From Paraconiothyrium sp. Pb-2020 (taxonomy: Eukaryota > Ascomycota > Dothideomycetes > Pleosporales > Didymosphaeriaceae), in assembly GCA_022419385.1 (NCBI GenBank), contig JAJUBI010000008.1, positions 1,240,001 to 1,304,000 on the forward strand: a stretch of DNA of 64,000 nucleotides, read 5' to 3'. A program made the position numbers and the translations under genes. Shown here one piece after another: positions 45,970-55,893 of the stretch; within the stretch, counting starts at the first letter, position 1; each line of letters starts with the position of its first letter. The notes below the pieces were generated by a model. That model had not been told where the DNA came from and ran no database searches. It worked only from the letters and a program-made list of their open reading frames with translations.

Positions 45970-48114
45970 TCAACATAAACTTATCAAAGCTTCCATACGC
46001 AATTTGCGCAACCCATATGTTTTTCTTTGCAACACGTCTGCTCTTGTATTCCCTCGTAGCGCTTTATCAGCGTAACGTGGCACAAATGCATCACCGACTA
46101 GGACTCGATGGCCTTGGTCGTTTGGTCGCTCAAGCACAAATTGGAACGGTGCGCCTCGAAACATGGCTATCGAAGATCCGACTTTGGCATCCTCGGGTAC
46201 TAAGGCGACCATACCCCTTCTGGTAATGCAAAAGCGCCGTCCAATACAGTTTGTCAACATTGCAATATGCACTCTATGATTCGGGTGAAGATTACCAGCG
46301 GAATAATCAACCGGAAGTAGATACGATCGCGATAAGTTGTAGTTCGGTCCGGACTGATACTGGCGCCACGAATGTATATAAAGCGCCTTCTTGCTAATGC
46401 GATGGAGATTGTGTTCGTCCAAGTCTTCTGCGTTGTCAGTCATTACCGATAGAAACCAAATCCATGATTTCCGTGTCTCAAGGCCGTCACCCACTGTGTC
46501 CTGTCTGTATGCTTCGAGATCCGATTTATGCGTCCCATCTATACTGGAAGCTACCATATCCACAAGATCGAACCATGACCTGTACACGTCTTCGATCTGA
46601 GTTATGGTTGATGTACTGTTTACTGTTTCTGGAGAAACATGACCAACGACATCTATCAATTCGCCCTTAAGTAAAAGGATTTCATCCCGCACTTGTATGT
46701 CCGCTGTAAGAATATCAGTCGACCTGAATAGGGGCTCTTGGTCGGAGCCCATATCCTTAATCCTGTTGAAAGGCAGGAAACGCCAAGCGTCTGCTGAATT
46801 TGGCACCCAAGATGGTAGACCATGCTTCCTCTCCGGATTTTGGCACGCTGTGAGTATATGTAATCCCCATCTTTGTTTCAATACCTCCTTAGTGGCCGTG
46901 ATGTAGATATTGCGTAGGTCGCTTCGATAATCAGGTACAAGTCGAATCACGCTGGGGTCAGCCATGCCAATAACGGAAAACACCATGTCGCGCGCATCTG
47001 TTGCTTTGCAGCCCCTCGCGTCTAGAAGGAGCTTACTTAGCGGTACCCATTTGGAGCCACACCCTGTGGCAGTTCTGAGCTCCAGTAACTTCCACGGGTG
47101 GTAGTCCCACGGTAGGGCGGCAGCAGCTTCTGATGTGATCCCCTCGATTATCGCAGGGCTATCGTATCCCAGACCCTTGATGTATGCTACCATGGACATA
47201 GCGCGTTCTAGAATACCTATGTCGAAGACTTTTTCGCCACATGAAAGTAGAATCTTGTCGTGAAGGGCAATTTCTTGTCTGATCCACACTCGCTCGAACC
47301 AAGGTCTGCTGAAGAATGACGCCAAGGCTTTCCAATTGAGGGCGACTTCTGGCCCAGTAAGCGATGGATAATGGATTGCTTCTCCAGGAGCATCCTTAGG
47401 TGGCGCTCCAAGAATGGTCAACAAGTCGATGGCTGTGCGACTGGTATCTGACTCTTCGCCTAGCCAGACATGGACATTATGCGCTTTCTTGTATATGCGT
47501 CTCATGAGTGAAACCTGGCTGCTTCTCTCATCAACATCGCTTTGATTGATACACAGTTGGTCGATCCAGAGATACTTCTCCCAGACTGACGTGCCATCCA
47601 TGTAAAAGTTTCGGAGGTGTCGTAGGGCTGAATCAAGGCTTTGCGTAATGGGAAGATGATATCCGTCTAGATTAATGGAATGATCCGTGGTTGGGACACC
47701 CCAACAGTAAGACAATGCCGTGAACGCGGACGCGGCTGGCTTCGAATGTTTGATGGCAGATACCTTTGGTTCGTCTAGGCTTATGGTTTTGAGAGACGCC
47801 CGAATTGGGTCGGTGAAGCTGAGGTCGTAATACAGCTCTAAGATCCGTATCTGTGATTTAGTAGGATCTAGAGCGGTGTAAGGGTACGATCCGTTGGTTG
47901 TAACAGGCTTAGGTAGGGAAAGTGCATCTTTGGTAAGCGCAGCCTGTGTATCATACGCAGCTTCCGTGCCCGTCGTCGTGGGGTCGGTGTGTACAGCAGG
48001 GGCATGTTTATCTTTGCTATGCACTCCTAAATGGTTTAGTATCTTGTGGATAGCCTGGTCAATCCGACCCACGCGCTCGTGAAGATCATCAAGTGAATCC
48101 TCGATCCGGCCCAT
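45970..48114 (-). CDS. HET-domain (heterokaryon incompatibility) protein
   Basis: From the first ATG in frame (48114) the protein has 714 residues; the frame itself is open to 48276. A short coiled coil comes first (MGRIEDSLDDLHERVGRIDQAI). The HET domain then shows its three blocks: FTALSYCWG, then YLWIDQLCINQ with VSLMRRIYKKAHNVHVWLG, and later FFSRPWFERVWIRQEIALHDKI. The C-terminal part (SVIGMADPSVIRLVPDYR, GRRFCITRRGMVALVPEDAKVG) is usual for long HET proteins. These proteins can trigger cell death after fusion of unlike hyphae or take part in non-self recognition. Upstream frames, including 48487-48287, suggest an additional 5' exon that I could not join, so the N-terminus is provisional. 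Confidence 0.85.
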   Translation of the reverse strand: MGRIEDSLDDLHERVGRIDQAIHKILNHLGVHSKDKHAPAVHTDPTTTGTEAAYDTQAALTKDALSLPKPVTTNGSYPYTALDPTKSQIRILELYYDLSFTDPIRASLKTISLDEPKVSAIKHSKPAASAFTALSYCWGVPTTDHSINLDGYHLPITQSLDSALRHLRNFYMDGTSVWEKYLWIDQLCINQSDVDERSSQVSLMRRIYKKAHNVHVWLGEESDTSRTAIDLLTILGAPPKDAPGEAIHYPSLTGPEVALNWKALASFFSRPWFERVWIRQEIALHDKILLSCGEKVFDIGILERAMSMVAYIKGLGYDSPAIIEGITSEAAAALPWDYHPWKLLELRTATGCGSKWVPLSKLLLDARGCKATDARDMVFSVIGMADPSVIRLVPDYRSDLRNIYITATKEVLKQRWGLHILTACQNPERKHGLPSWVPNSADAWRFLPFNRIKDMGSDQEPLFRSTDILTADIQVRDEILLLKGELIDVVGHVSPETVNSTSTITQIEDVYRSWFDLVDMVASSIDGTHKSDLEAYRQDTVGDGLETRKSWIWFLSVMTDNAEDLDEHNLHRISKKALYIHSWRQYQSGPNYNLSRSYLLPVDYSAGNLHPNHRVHIAMLTNCIGRRFCITRRGMVALVPEDAKVGSSIAMFRGAPFQFVLERPNDQGHRVLVGDAFVPRYADKALRGNTRADVLQRKTYGLRKLRMEALISLC

Positions 48115-48286
48115 GCGGTCGTTCAGCTCTTCGTTATGGTGGCTTCTCAAAATAGTGCGACATGCCTCTGTGAGAAGTATGCAGGATAGCGTAGAATGCT
48201 GGATTCTGATGTAGCTGGATTGTGTAACATCAAAGGTACGGGCGGCCTCCCAGGGCGCAAGCGAATGGCCTGGCACTTATGTAAAG

Positions 48287-48487
48287 CTAATGACCAATCA
48301 TAGCGTGCAGCTCGTCCCTGATCAAATGCTCCCTGCATCGCGCCCCAATGGAGTACACGTTCTGGCACCATGCACCTTTGGCTTTGTACTTGAGCACTTC
48401 GTCGACAGTTCCCCTCCGCAACTCCGCGATTTCCCATTTTGTCGATCGTGGTTTTCCGTCCTTTCGGACATCAACGTCCACAGACAT
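48287..48487 (-). other. Possible 5' exon of the HET gene or separate small ORF
   Basis: A 66-codon minus-strand frame starts at an ATG (MSVDVDVRKDGKPR) and reads KWEIAELRRGTVDEVLKYK, GAWCQNVYSIGARCREHLI, which looks like true protein. It ends ten bases before the open HET frame begins. No GT-AG pair of usual size joins them; a 25-nt candidate is too short. It may be a real first exon with an undetected intron, or a frame-damaged N-terminus. Confidence 0.35.
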
Positions 48488-48924
48488 TGAATGTATGTCA
48501 CTGTTAGCTGCATGACTTTATGAGTGCTTCCTAGCAAGGTGGAATCATGGACGACATGCTGATGGAACATGGCCATAGTCTACCCGCAATGAGGACCTGT
48601 AACCCTAGAAATTTATTCAACTAATGCATATCACGAACGGACCAGACCATGTCTAGGTCTGGGCTCCAGAGTTCCTAGGCAGACCTGCGGGAGTGACTCG
48701 TGATCAACTCTCTGTCTGTGAATTCTGTGCGAATAGCTGAAGCAGTTACCATTCGGGAATACTTTACCGATCTTGGAATGCCAGATGAACAGGCACTTAC
48801 GAGCGGGAACTCCGCTATTTCATGATCCGACCACTCTTCTGAATGTGGCGCTCAGTCGCGCGACCGCCCTCGACCCACCGCATTACTCCGCACCGCAGGT
48901 CACGACTCCAAACTCACCTCAACC
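48488..48924. other. Intergenic region
   Basis: Spacer downstream of the surface-protein gene at 48925-50015 and upstream of the HET locus. Nothing supported. Confidence 0.4.
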
Positions 48925-50015
48925 CTATCGCACTGGCTCGAACAGGATCCTGTCCCTCTCTTCTTCCGTCAGTTCCCTGTTCTGCCCACCCTCAGCACCG
49001 TTCCTCGCCATCCTCTCCCTACCCCTTGATCTCCTCTCATGGCCCTCATCAAAGTTCTTCACCCCATTTCTCAAGTACCTACCTCCACGCTTCTGCCTCT
49101 GCTCGTCCACCTCCTTATAAGTCTGGCCCGTCAAGTTGCCCTCCTTCTTCAAGTCTTCGTGCTCCATCAATGCTGGCTCGCCTCGCTCTGCGTCGAACGC
49201 CGGTTTGCCGTAGAGCTCCGCGATGCTGTGCATCGGAATTTGAGGTGCAAGCGAGTTTGTAGTCGATTGAGCAGGAGGAGGCGAATGTGTTGTATCGCCA
49301 GTCTTCTCGGCCTTCTCTTTTTTCTTCTTCTCCCCCCGGCGCCAGACGAAATACCCACCGATCGCGGCAAAGATGACAATTGCAAGCGGAAGACCAATGA
49401 AGCCAAGCTTTTGAATGCGAGATCTGTTTCCATAGGACGCGGCAGTCTGTCGGAAGGTCAGCAATTCCAACCTAACAAGGGCCAGGACAGCTGATCACTT
49501 ACTGCCGTCGCAGTTATGGCTGTAACACTCGAATTCCATCCTCCCTTATCGCCCACCTTCGCCAAGAAATCACTCATCTCCCAGCAAAATCCATTGACTG
49601 TGAACCCATTGCACCCATCGAGAGGTCCATCAATGACCACTCCCGGTGCTTTGTATCCTGGGTGAGGTTGTGTGTGGGAAACGCCAGGAGCTGCGATGGA
49701 AGCGGGGAAGGACTTTGTGTATAGATCGAGCCATACCTGAAATGGAACGCACTGTTCGTTGACGCGGAAGCCTTCACAGGTTTCTGAGGGGGTCTCGATG
49801 TACGCACTGCTGCTGGGAGGCTTTGCAGTCGTCAAAGTCGAGCTGGCCGGGACCAATAGCGTAGCCTCAGGTGTAAGGCCGGGGCCGAGTGAGGCAACCG
49901 AGCTGCTCTGAAGCCACCAACACGCGACTGGGACGGACACCGTAGGATCAGGTGTAACGCCAGGGTTGAGTGAGGCGCGCGCAGTTGACAAGCATGGCCC
50001 CTGTGAGAGGCTCAT
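48925..50015 (-). CDS. Ser/Thr-rich single-TM surface protein
   Basis: Exons 50015..49503 and 49446..48925 (56-nt intron GTAAGT...GCTGAC...CGACAG) give 344 residues. The outer part is rich in Ser, Thr and Pro, with two Cys-containing blocks (ETCEGFRVNEQCVPF and LDGCNGFTVNGFCWEM) that look like an internal repeat of C-x-GF-x-VN-x-x-C. A TM helix (LGFIGLPLAIVIFAAIGGYFVW) lies at about 183-204, followed by a basic stop-transfer stretch (RRGEKKKKEK) and a hydrophilic cytosolic tail. No clear signal peptide is present at the chosen start, so a further 5' exon may exist upstream. The layout resembles Mid2/WSC-like wall sensors, but no WSC domain is seen. Confidence 0.65.
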
Positions 50016-50618
50016 TCTGGATAGCGAGCTGTGAGACTCGCGGTGGAGCGGGAGAGATCGGTGGCGTTGACAAAAGACAACAAGAAGGTGGGGTTATGGG
50101 AACGGAAAGTCGTTTCAAAGCTTGTTGCGTTCGCGAATCTAGGCGGTTGGTGACAGTGAACGAGGAAGGCGCACTGAGTTTTCGTTGCTCGGTAACGAAA
50201 TGAGGTACAAACGCGCTGCTCATGCGACGGCAACAGGAAAATTCAGTGAACGGAACCCATACCGAGATTGGTGGCGAGGCACATTTACAACCGCAGATAG
50301 GGAACCGGCCCTGGATACCGTGATTGGAACCAAACAGTGCTGCGGCTCGATGTCGTCAAATTGAGCAGCAAGCAGCAAACAACATCAAGCAACGTATCTG
50401 CGTTCGGGACTAGGAGGTACACCAAGTTGAGACACCTATGATTAGATGGGAGGACGTGAGCTCGACTCACTTAGACTTAATCGGAAGAACCCCAAAACGT
50501 CCACGCCTGTCCGCTTCCCCAACGACAGAACCTGCCCATTTATGCCTCACCAAGTCTTCTTCGAGAACAACCGATCTCAGTGGTGCACTGAAACAGGTTC
50601 ACAGCTGCAACTCTCCCT
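50016..50618. other. Spacer between two surface-protein genes
   Basis: Probably holds the promoter and perhaps an unrecognised first exon of the 48925-50015 gene. The minus-strand frames at 50012-50233 and 49948-50223 are candidates, but no start with a signal peptide could be joined. Confidence 0.35.
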
Positions 50619-51750
50619 CTACACCCCCTTACACAAAAGCCCACTTCCCGCCACCCCACTCTCCCTATATTTCCGATACCCGCCCTTCCACCCCCAACCG
50701 CCTCCCGTCTCCTCCACTCTGAACACTCTCCCCTTCTTCCCCATCTCCTCGATTCCCTGTTCGAACGGCCTCGCCATCGCGAAGTTCCCCGCGCTGAACA
50801 CCTTCTGCCCGTTGATAACTTTTGGCTCCGTATCAACAGATGGAGGCGTTAGGTGACGTTGTCCACGGCTCCGCCACATTGTGCACCAAATAGCGCAGGC
50901 GACGATGCCGACGGCGGCGAGAGCGCAGGGGATGAGAATGGGAAGGATGGGAGTCTTGCGTTTGGGAGGCGTGACTTCTGTGGGCATGGGGGAGGGCGTG
51001 GTGGATGTATGCGGTGTAGTGGAGGCTGGTGGAGAGGTTTGAGAAGGGGATAGGGATGTGGATGAGGACGGTGCTGTGGTGGACGAGGATGCGGTTGAGG
51101 ATGATGATTTCGTGCTTGAAGAAGATGGCAGAGCGCTGGTTGAGGAGGCTGATGCGGAAGCTGGAGTGGTTGGGACTTTGGTGCTGGGAAGATCTGATGG
51201 ATCTAATGCGAAAGGAATGCAACAGATAGCCCCGAATGTTGCTGTTCTTTGGCACTCGAAGTACGAGGAATGCTGTTGATCTGTCACTTGTTCAGTACAG
51301 CGTGTTCACGTTCATTATCTGGAAGTGCACATACCGAGCGGAGCATTGTTGACAGTGCATGGAAAAGCGGGATCGCTCAGGGGAGGGTCGGCGCCCAGCT
51401 GAGGTGCTGCATTTGGAATTTCACTCGTGAAGATCCGTGTCCTGGAAGTCGAAATCGGTTGTTCTGCGGTTGCGAGGGAGGGAATGCTGGTTTGCAGACC
51501 TGCAATACTGGTGGAGTCTGGGAGAGTATCTTGCGTTCCTTTGGAGACATTTTCTGTATGTGTATTGATGATAGTGATCCAAGTGGTCTGCACGATGGTG
51601 TCTGTCACTGCGTTCATGTTCAGCCCAAAGACACGTGATGACATGCAATGGAACGACTGTGGTACCTTTAGGAGAAGGCAGGCTAACCCTGAACACTGCA
51701 CCCCAGAGACTTAGCAGAGCAAGACTGAAGGTATTAGTATTGATACTCAC
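50619..51750 (-). CDS. Ser-rich single-TM surface protein (Mid2-like layout)
   Basis: Exons 51750..51666, 51607..51335 and 51280..50619 give 339 residues. Introns are 58 nt (GTACCA...GCTGAAC...ACGCAG) and 54 nt (GTATGT...TACTGAAC...GTGACAG). The N-terminus (NTFSLALLSLWGAVFRVSLP) acts as a signal peptide. The outer part contains a Cys block (FPCTVNNAPL, YFECQRTATFGAICCIPF) and a long Ser/Thr/Pro mucin-like stretch that should be heavily O-mannosylated. A TM helix lies at about 230-254 (PILPILIPCALAAVGIVACAIW), then a cytosolic tail of about 85 residues. The layout is that of Mid2-type wall-stress sensors, though sequence identity to any sensor is not claimed. It lies head to tail with the similar gene downstream. 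Confidence 0.75.
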
Positions 51751-52716
51751 CGTCGTTCCCGCCCAGCGCTACATCCCCAACCCTGACGACGCTCGTGAAC
51801 AACGTAGAAGGTAGCACATCGACATCTATCATGGTAGGGTACACTGCCACCTCCATGAATGCGATGTTATGTTTGCCGCAGCCGCTAAGAGTGTATATTG
51901 CGACGGCTACAAGCCTTGGAATCAGGAGTTGGAAGGCGAGGACGACATGGAAGAGCATCCAGCTTGACAACTGAGCATAGCTTTCATCAAGCATGAGGGG
52001 TAGTAACGACTGGCGCCTAATGCTAGACGACCACACCCTCGGTGCAAACACTGCTTGTATGCTGGTACAATCGGCCACACCGATGTGACAGAAAAGACCC
52101 TTTCCGGAAAATTCGGAACCAAAAAGAGTGCAGTGATAATGATCATCATCGATTATCTATTGAGGCTGAGACCATATGCAAAAGGTTCACATCAAGACTC
52201 GCCGGGGGTTGTGATGGGAACTCAGCGTTGCATGTTCATAACATTAAAAGAAAAGACCAAACGTAGATCATGACTGCAATGAAAACAGTAAAAGTATTGA
52301 GTGGTGCCTGGAAGGCCACCCGGAGCCCCGTGTCTCAAGCTGAGGCCGGAAGCAACAGTCCATAGGAGGCGATCTAAGACACGATGCCTGGAACTTGCCG
52401 CAAGTATTCGAATCGCGTGGCTGGCAGAAGTTTAGTAAACCGCGGCATAAAGCAATTTAGTGAACATGTGTCTGGGTCAGAAAGCGACCATCATTCATAG
52501 GGTATATTTCATGCTCAACTGACGCGTCGATACTTGGCCGTCGTCGCGCTTTGTGTCGAGTGCTAGCACCGCGACTACCGCCGGTCCTTCTTCATAAGCC
52601 GCTCGACTCCTGTCGTATGTGGTGTCGATGCCCCGGCTTTCGCGGTTGTTCTTTGTTGGCCACAGGGTTCAGCTCGCGCCATGGCTTACGCTAGCTTGTC
52701 CAACTCCATCACTATC
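51751..52716. other. Intergenic region
   Basis: About 1 kb with only short, unsupported frames (e.g. 52042-52273). Likely the promoter of the 50619-51750 gene and the 3' flank of LSM2. Confidence 0.45.
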
Positions 52717-53239
52717 TCACTTCGCCTTGTTCTTCGCAGATTCCGCCTCTCTCCTCGTCGCGTCCTCCAGTAGTGCTGTGTCGACTGCGCCGCTAGGCAG
52801 GTGTACGTATCGGACGACGGAACCTCGAATGAACATGTCTTTCGTCGAGCACTGCGCAAGGTTAGCGTTCAATGCCACATAATGTTATCAACCCGCCTGG
52901 ACACCATGAGATACATTGTGAGTGCATTGCATACCAGATGTGGCCACCTCAGCTCGTCCGTCGCCTCTGCATTATCCAGCTTGATGTTCAGGTACTGATC
53001 CACGCTCTTCAATGTTCCGCGTATGCACACTTCGTTCTTGAGTTCGACCGTGATCTCGGAGTCTACAAGCGTCTTGAAGAAGCTGTGCGCGATAGCCATT
53101 AGCGTTTGCTTCCCTCTCGTGACAGATTCTGATCGCTCTTGTTTGCGCCGTGTGCGATGTCGAACATTACAAGTCGCGTCCGGGTAGATTTATGCGCGAA
53201 TGGGGCTTCGCACTGCTCGACGTACCTGAAGAAAAGCAT
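52717..53239 (-). CDS. LSM2: U6 snRNA-associated Sm-like protein LSm2
   Basis: Exons 53239..53226 (14 nt), 53082..52935 and 52851..52717 give 98 residues. Introns are 143 nt (GTACGT...GCTAAT...GCACAG) and 83 nt (GTATGC...CGCTAACC...GCGCAG). The spliced start MLFFSFFKTLVDSE is the expected LSm2 N-terminus; without the microexon the frame would begin with a non-conserved Met-Ala-Ile-Ala-His. Sm1 is ITVELKNEVCIRGTLKSVDQYLNIKLDN and Sm2 is MFIRGSVVRYVHLP. LSm2 is a ring subunit of LSm2-8 (nuclear, binds the U6 3' end) and LSm1-7 (cytoplasmic mRNA decay). Length and Sm motifs match the family closely; the C-terminal Lys/Ala tail is slightly longer than in yeast. Confidence 0.95.
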
Positions 53240-53596
53240 TGTGTGCCTGGAAAGTGTGATGGACGAAAGGGCAACCGTAGTAGTACTGACGTCGAAGCAG
53301 TTGTCAATATCACGAAGCTTGGGGCTCCGATTCGAGCTCAGACCGCGTGGGGTCGCGCCTGCTTTCCCGAAGTTCCGCCGGTGTCACGTGCCGTCCCCTT
53401 AGCCCTGGAGCCTTCGCCTCTGGCCACGGCTCGTCCACAGGTTACTCTGCGAACGAAGACAAAGTTGCTGTTTCTTTAGTAGCCGAGATCACTATTACTA
53501 AAATAACTTGATTGACCTCTGAAATGCTTTTATCTATCTTCTTCATCACTTCGTAGTCGGCATTACATACAAATCAATCTACAAGTCATGTCTCGA
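53240..53596. other. Spacer between LSM2 and RPE1
   Basis: Promoter of LSM2 and 3' UTR of the epimerase gene. Nothing else supported. Confidence 0.4.
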
Positions 53597-54744
53597 TTAC
53601 AACTTCCCTCTCCTTGAGTCGACTGCCTCCCTGAGTTTCTTGATTACCTGGCCTGGGTCAGCTGCCCCGAATACAGCGCTTCCTGCAACGATGACGTTAG
53701 CGCCGGCGTCTGCTGCCTGGTCGATAGTCTTCTCAGACAACCCGCCGTCGACCTCAATGTGCATGTTGGGATATTTTTGGCGGAGCGCTGTGACCTTGGG
53801 AAGCTGATCAGCCATGAACGACTGGCCACCGAAACCGGGCTCGACTGTCATGACAAGAACCATCTATCTGATATTAGCCAAGCTTTTTCGTGCGATGTAG
53901 TGCTACGAGAAAGCCAGCGGGTAGAAGAGTCATAGCATGTCAGGGGGCATATCGGCTAGCTTCGAACGTTTATTGCACGTCGGAGGTGTTCTCCTTTATA
54001 GGAGAAGGAGTGGATAGTCGGGCGTTAAGGTTGCAATGTTTGCATGCTTACGCGCTGGCTGACTGAACGGTCGTCTTCAGCCCTATATGCCAAGACTGAC
54101 AGCCGCCTTCCAGACCATCCATATCACCGATATTCTGTAAACTTCTGGGTCTTCTTTGCGGACAACTGATATAGGAATCGTTCCAAAGGGTATCCACTTA
54201 CGTCGGGTACTTCCTCCTTTACGGGGTTGTCCAGGATTTCCCAGAGCACATCAACAGGAGTCTTCGGCTTTATCGCGATGCCAGCCTGCAATCCTTCGCC
54301 ATGTATGAATTTAATCAATTCCTTGGGCGAAGTCTTTGCGGAGGAGGTGCCCGAAGGCGAATCGGCGGCAGTCGAATCAACGGCGGCCTCGTAGTGGAAA
54401 CAGTATAGATCGCACCCGGCCTTTTTGAAGTCGCGGACCCACCGCTTGGGCTCGGCGATCATCATGTGGCAATCGAAGGTGCCGCGGCCATGAGCGGCGG
54501 CAGGACGGTCGACGTGAGTACGAACCTTGGTGACGACCGGGGCGCCGAAGGTCATGTTTGGTACAAAGTGGCCGTCCATGATGTCTACCTGGAACGCGTT
54601 AATGCCATTTCACGCACGCACAAGCCCTGGGAGACAAACATGAAGCCAATCGGCGCCCTGGTGGATGGTGTCAGAGCATGCTTTACCCAGCTCTGCAAAG
54701 TCGGCGGATAGGATGGACGGCGCGATGATGGCTGGCGGCGACAT
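53597..54744 (-). CDS. RPE1: Ribulose-phosphate 3-epimerase
   Basis: Exons 54744..54640, 54588..54202 and 53863..53597 give 252 residues. It interconverts D-ribulose 5-phosphate and D-xylulose 5-phosphate in the cytosolic pentose-phosphate pathway. The TIM-barrel motifs are complete: APSILSADFAELG, VDIMDGHFVPNMTFG with the catalytic/metal Asp, DCHMMI with a metal His, MTVEPGFGGQSFM at about 168-180, EVDGGL with the second Asp, and VAGSAVFG for phosphate binding. A Ser/Ala-rich insertion (DSTAADSPSGTSS) between strands is seen in mould enzymes. The start Met-Ser-Pro-Pro-Ala is chosen over the ATG at 54804. Intron 1 (51 nt) has a weak GTTTGT donor; intron 2 is 338 nt (GTAAGT...GCTAATATC...GATAG), long for this locus. 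Confidence 0.93.
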
Positions 54745-55893
54745 GACGGCGGCTCGGAGCGAAGGGAAGCTGTATTGAAGTCCGCTAATGACGTAGAGGC
54801 TCAATGGCGAGTGGACGGTGTGGGAAACAAAAGTGTGATTATTCGGCCTGGCTGCGTGGTGTTGACATCGGGAGCTTGATGCGGCGTCACGCCGACCCCA
54901 CTACAGACTGCCCCGCGGCCGTCTGTTTCGAACCTCTTCATGCGCACCGCAAACACTCTGCTCATTCATCGTTCTGTTTCTGTTCCTGTTTCGCTGCCCC
55001 TTTGCAGGATACACTCGGCGATTCAAACATAGACCTGACCATCAATTTCCGGGCTTACCATGATATGCTCCTGTGCCTCGTGCTGTGGCTGGCTACTCAC
55101 GTGGGATCAGAAGCCGAACGCCTTCCAGCCTCGCCGCAGTCTGACAGGCGGTGACTGAGAAACAATATTGCGAGCTGCGAACGCCTTCTCCATCGAGTTT
55201 ATCGGCGACTATGCGGTGCTACGCCGTACAGCAAGGCGATTGGGCCTGTCACGAGATTCGATCCTCGCGAGGTGGCCCGAAATAGCCACCACGGGCGCTT
55301 AACAAACATGCGTCCAATCCGCCTTCGCCTGGCCGGCCAGTCATCCAGCCCCCAGAGGCGCCCACGTCCGAAAGCGTGAACCCCCCGACGACTGCCCATG
55401 TTCGCGTGTACAGCGTCGTACAGCACGCTGGCCAACCATGCGCGAGAAGATGCGGTCGCTATGTCGTGGCCGTCCTTGAGCCGCTATCGCTTCTCCACCC
55501 ACATGGTGGCCGCTTTGCGAGTGGACGGTGGAGACCAGCATCGCGTTCTCGAACGCCACTACCTGTTGGCCAACACGTCTGTCGACGCGGGCGCGGCTAC
55601 GTGCGAAATATACATACCGTGGCTCGGCGCGCGCTCGCGGTGCTGTCGTTTTCTGCCATCTTATTCTCACTTCCCCCCGAGCTTTCTACTACGCCGCCGC
55701 TTCGTCGACCGAAGCGTTCCATTTCTAGCAACGAGCTGTTGATCAGCCAGGGTTATTGCCCGTTAATTCTATCTGCATTCCTTTCCTGTTAATAGTTTAT
55801 CTTTTGATCTCGCCCAAGACCCAAGCTCGGATTCCCATATACCATTCTTTAATTATAGCACGAGGCGGAGCTCACATCAGCCCAATATACAAC
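54745..55893. other. Divergent promoter region
   Basis: 1.15 kb between the divergent RPE1 and methyltransferase-like genes. The frames here are overlapping and unsupported. A T-arm-like sequence near 55245-55265 does not fold into a tRNA (see rejected items). The last 200 nt form the probable leader of the 55894 gene. Confidence 0.45.

Noticed and set aside
55205..55345. tRNA-like segment (GGATCGAATCTC loop on the minus strand)
   Set aside because: The T-arm-like loop has no pairing acceptor stem, and the upstream hairpin has an 11-nt loop with a mismatch in the stem; no canonical cloverleaf forms.
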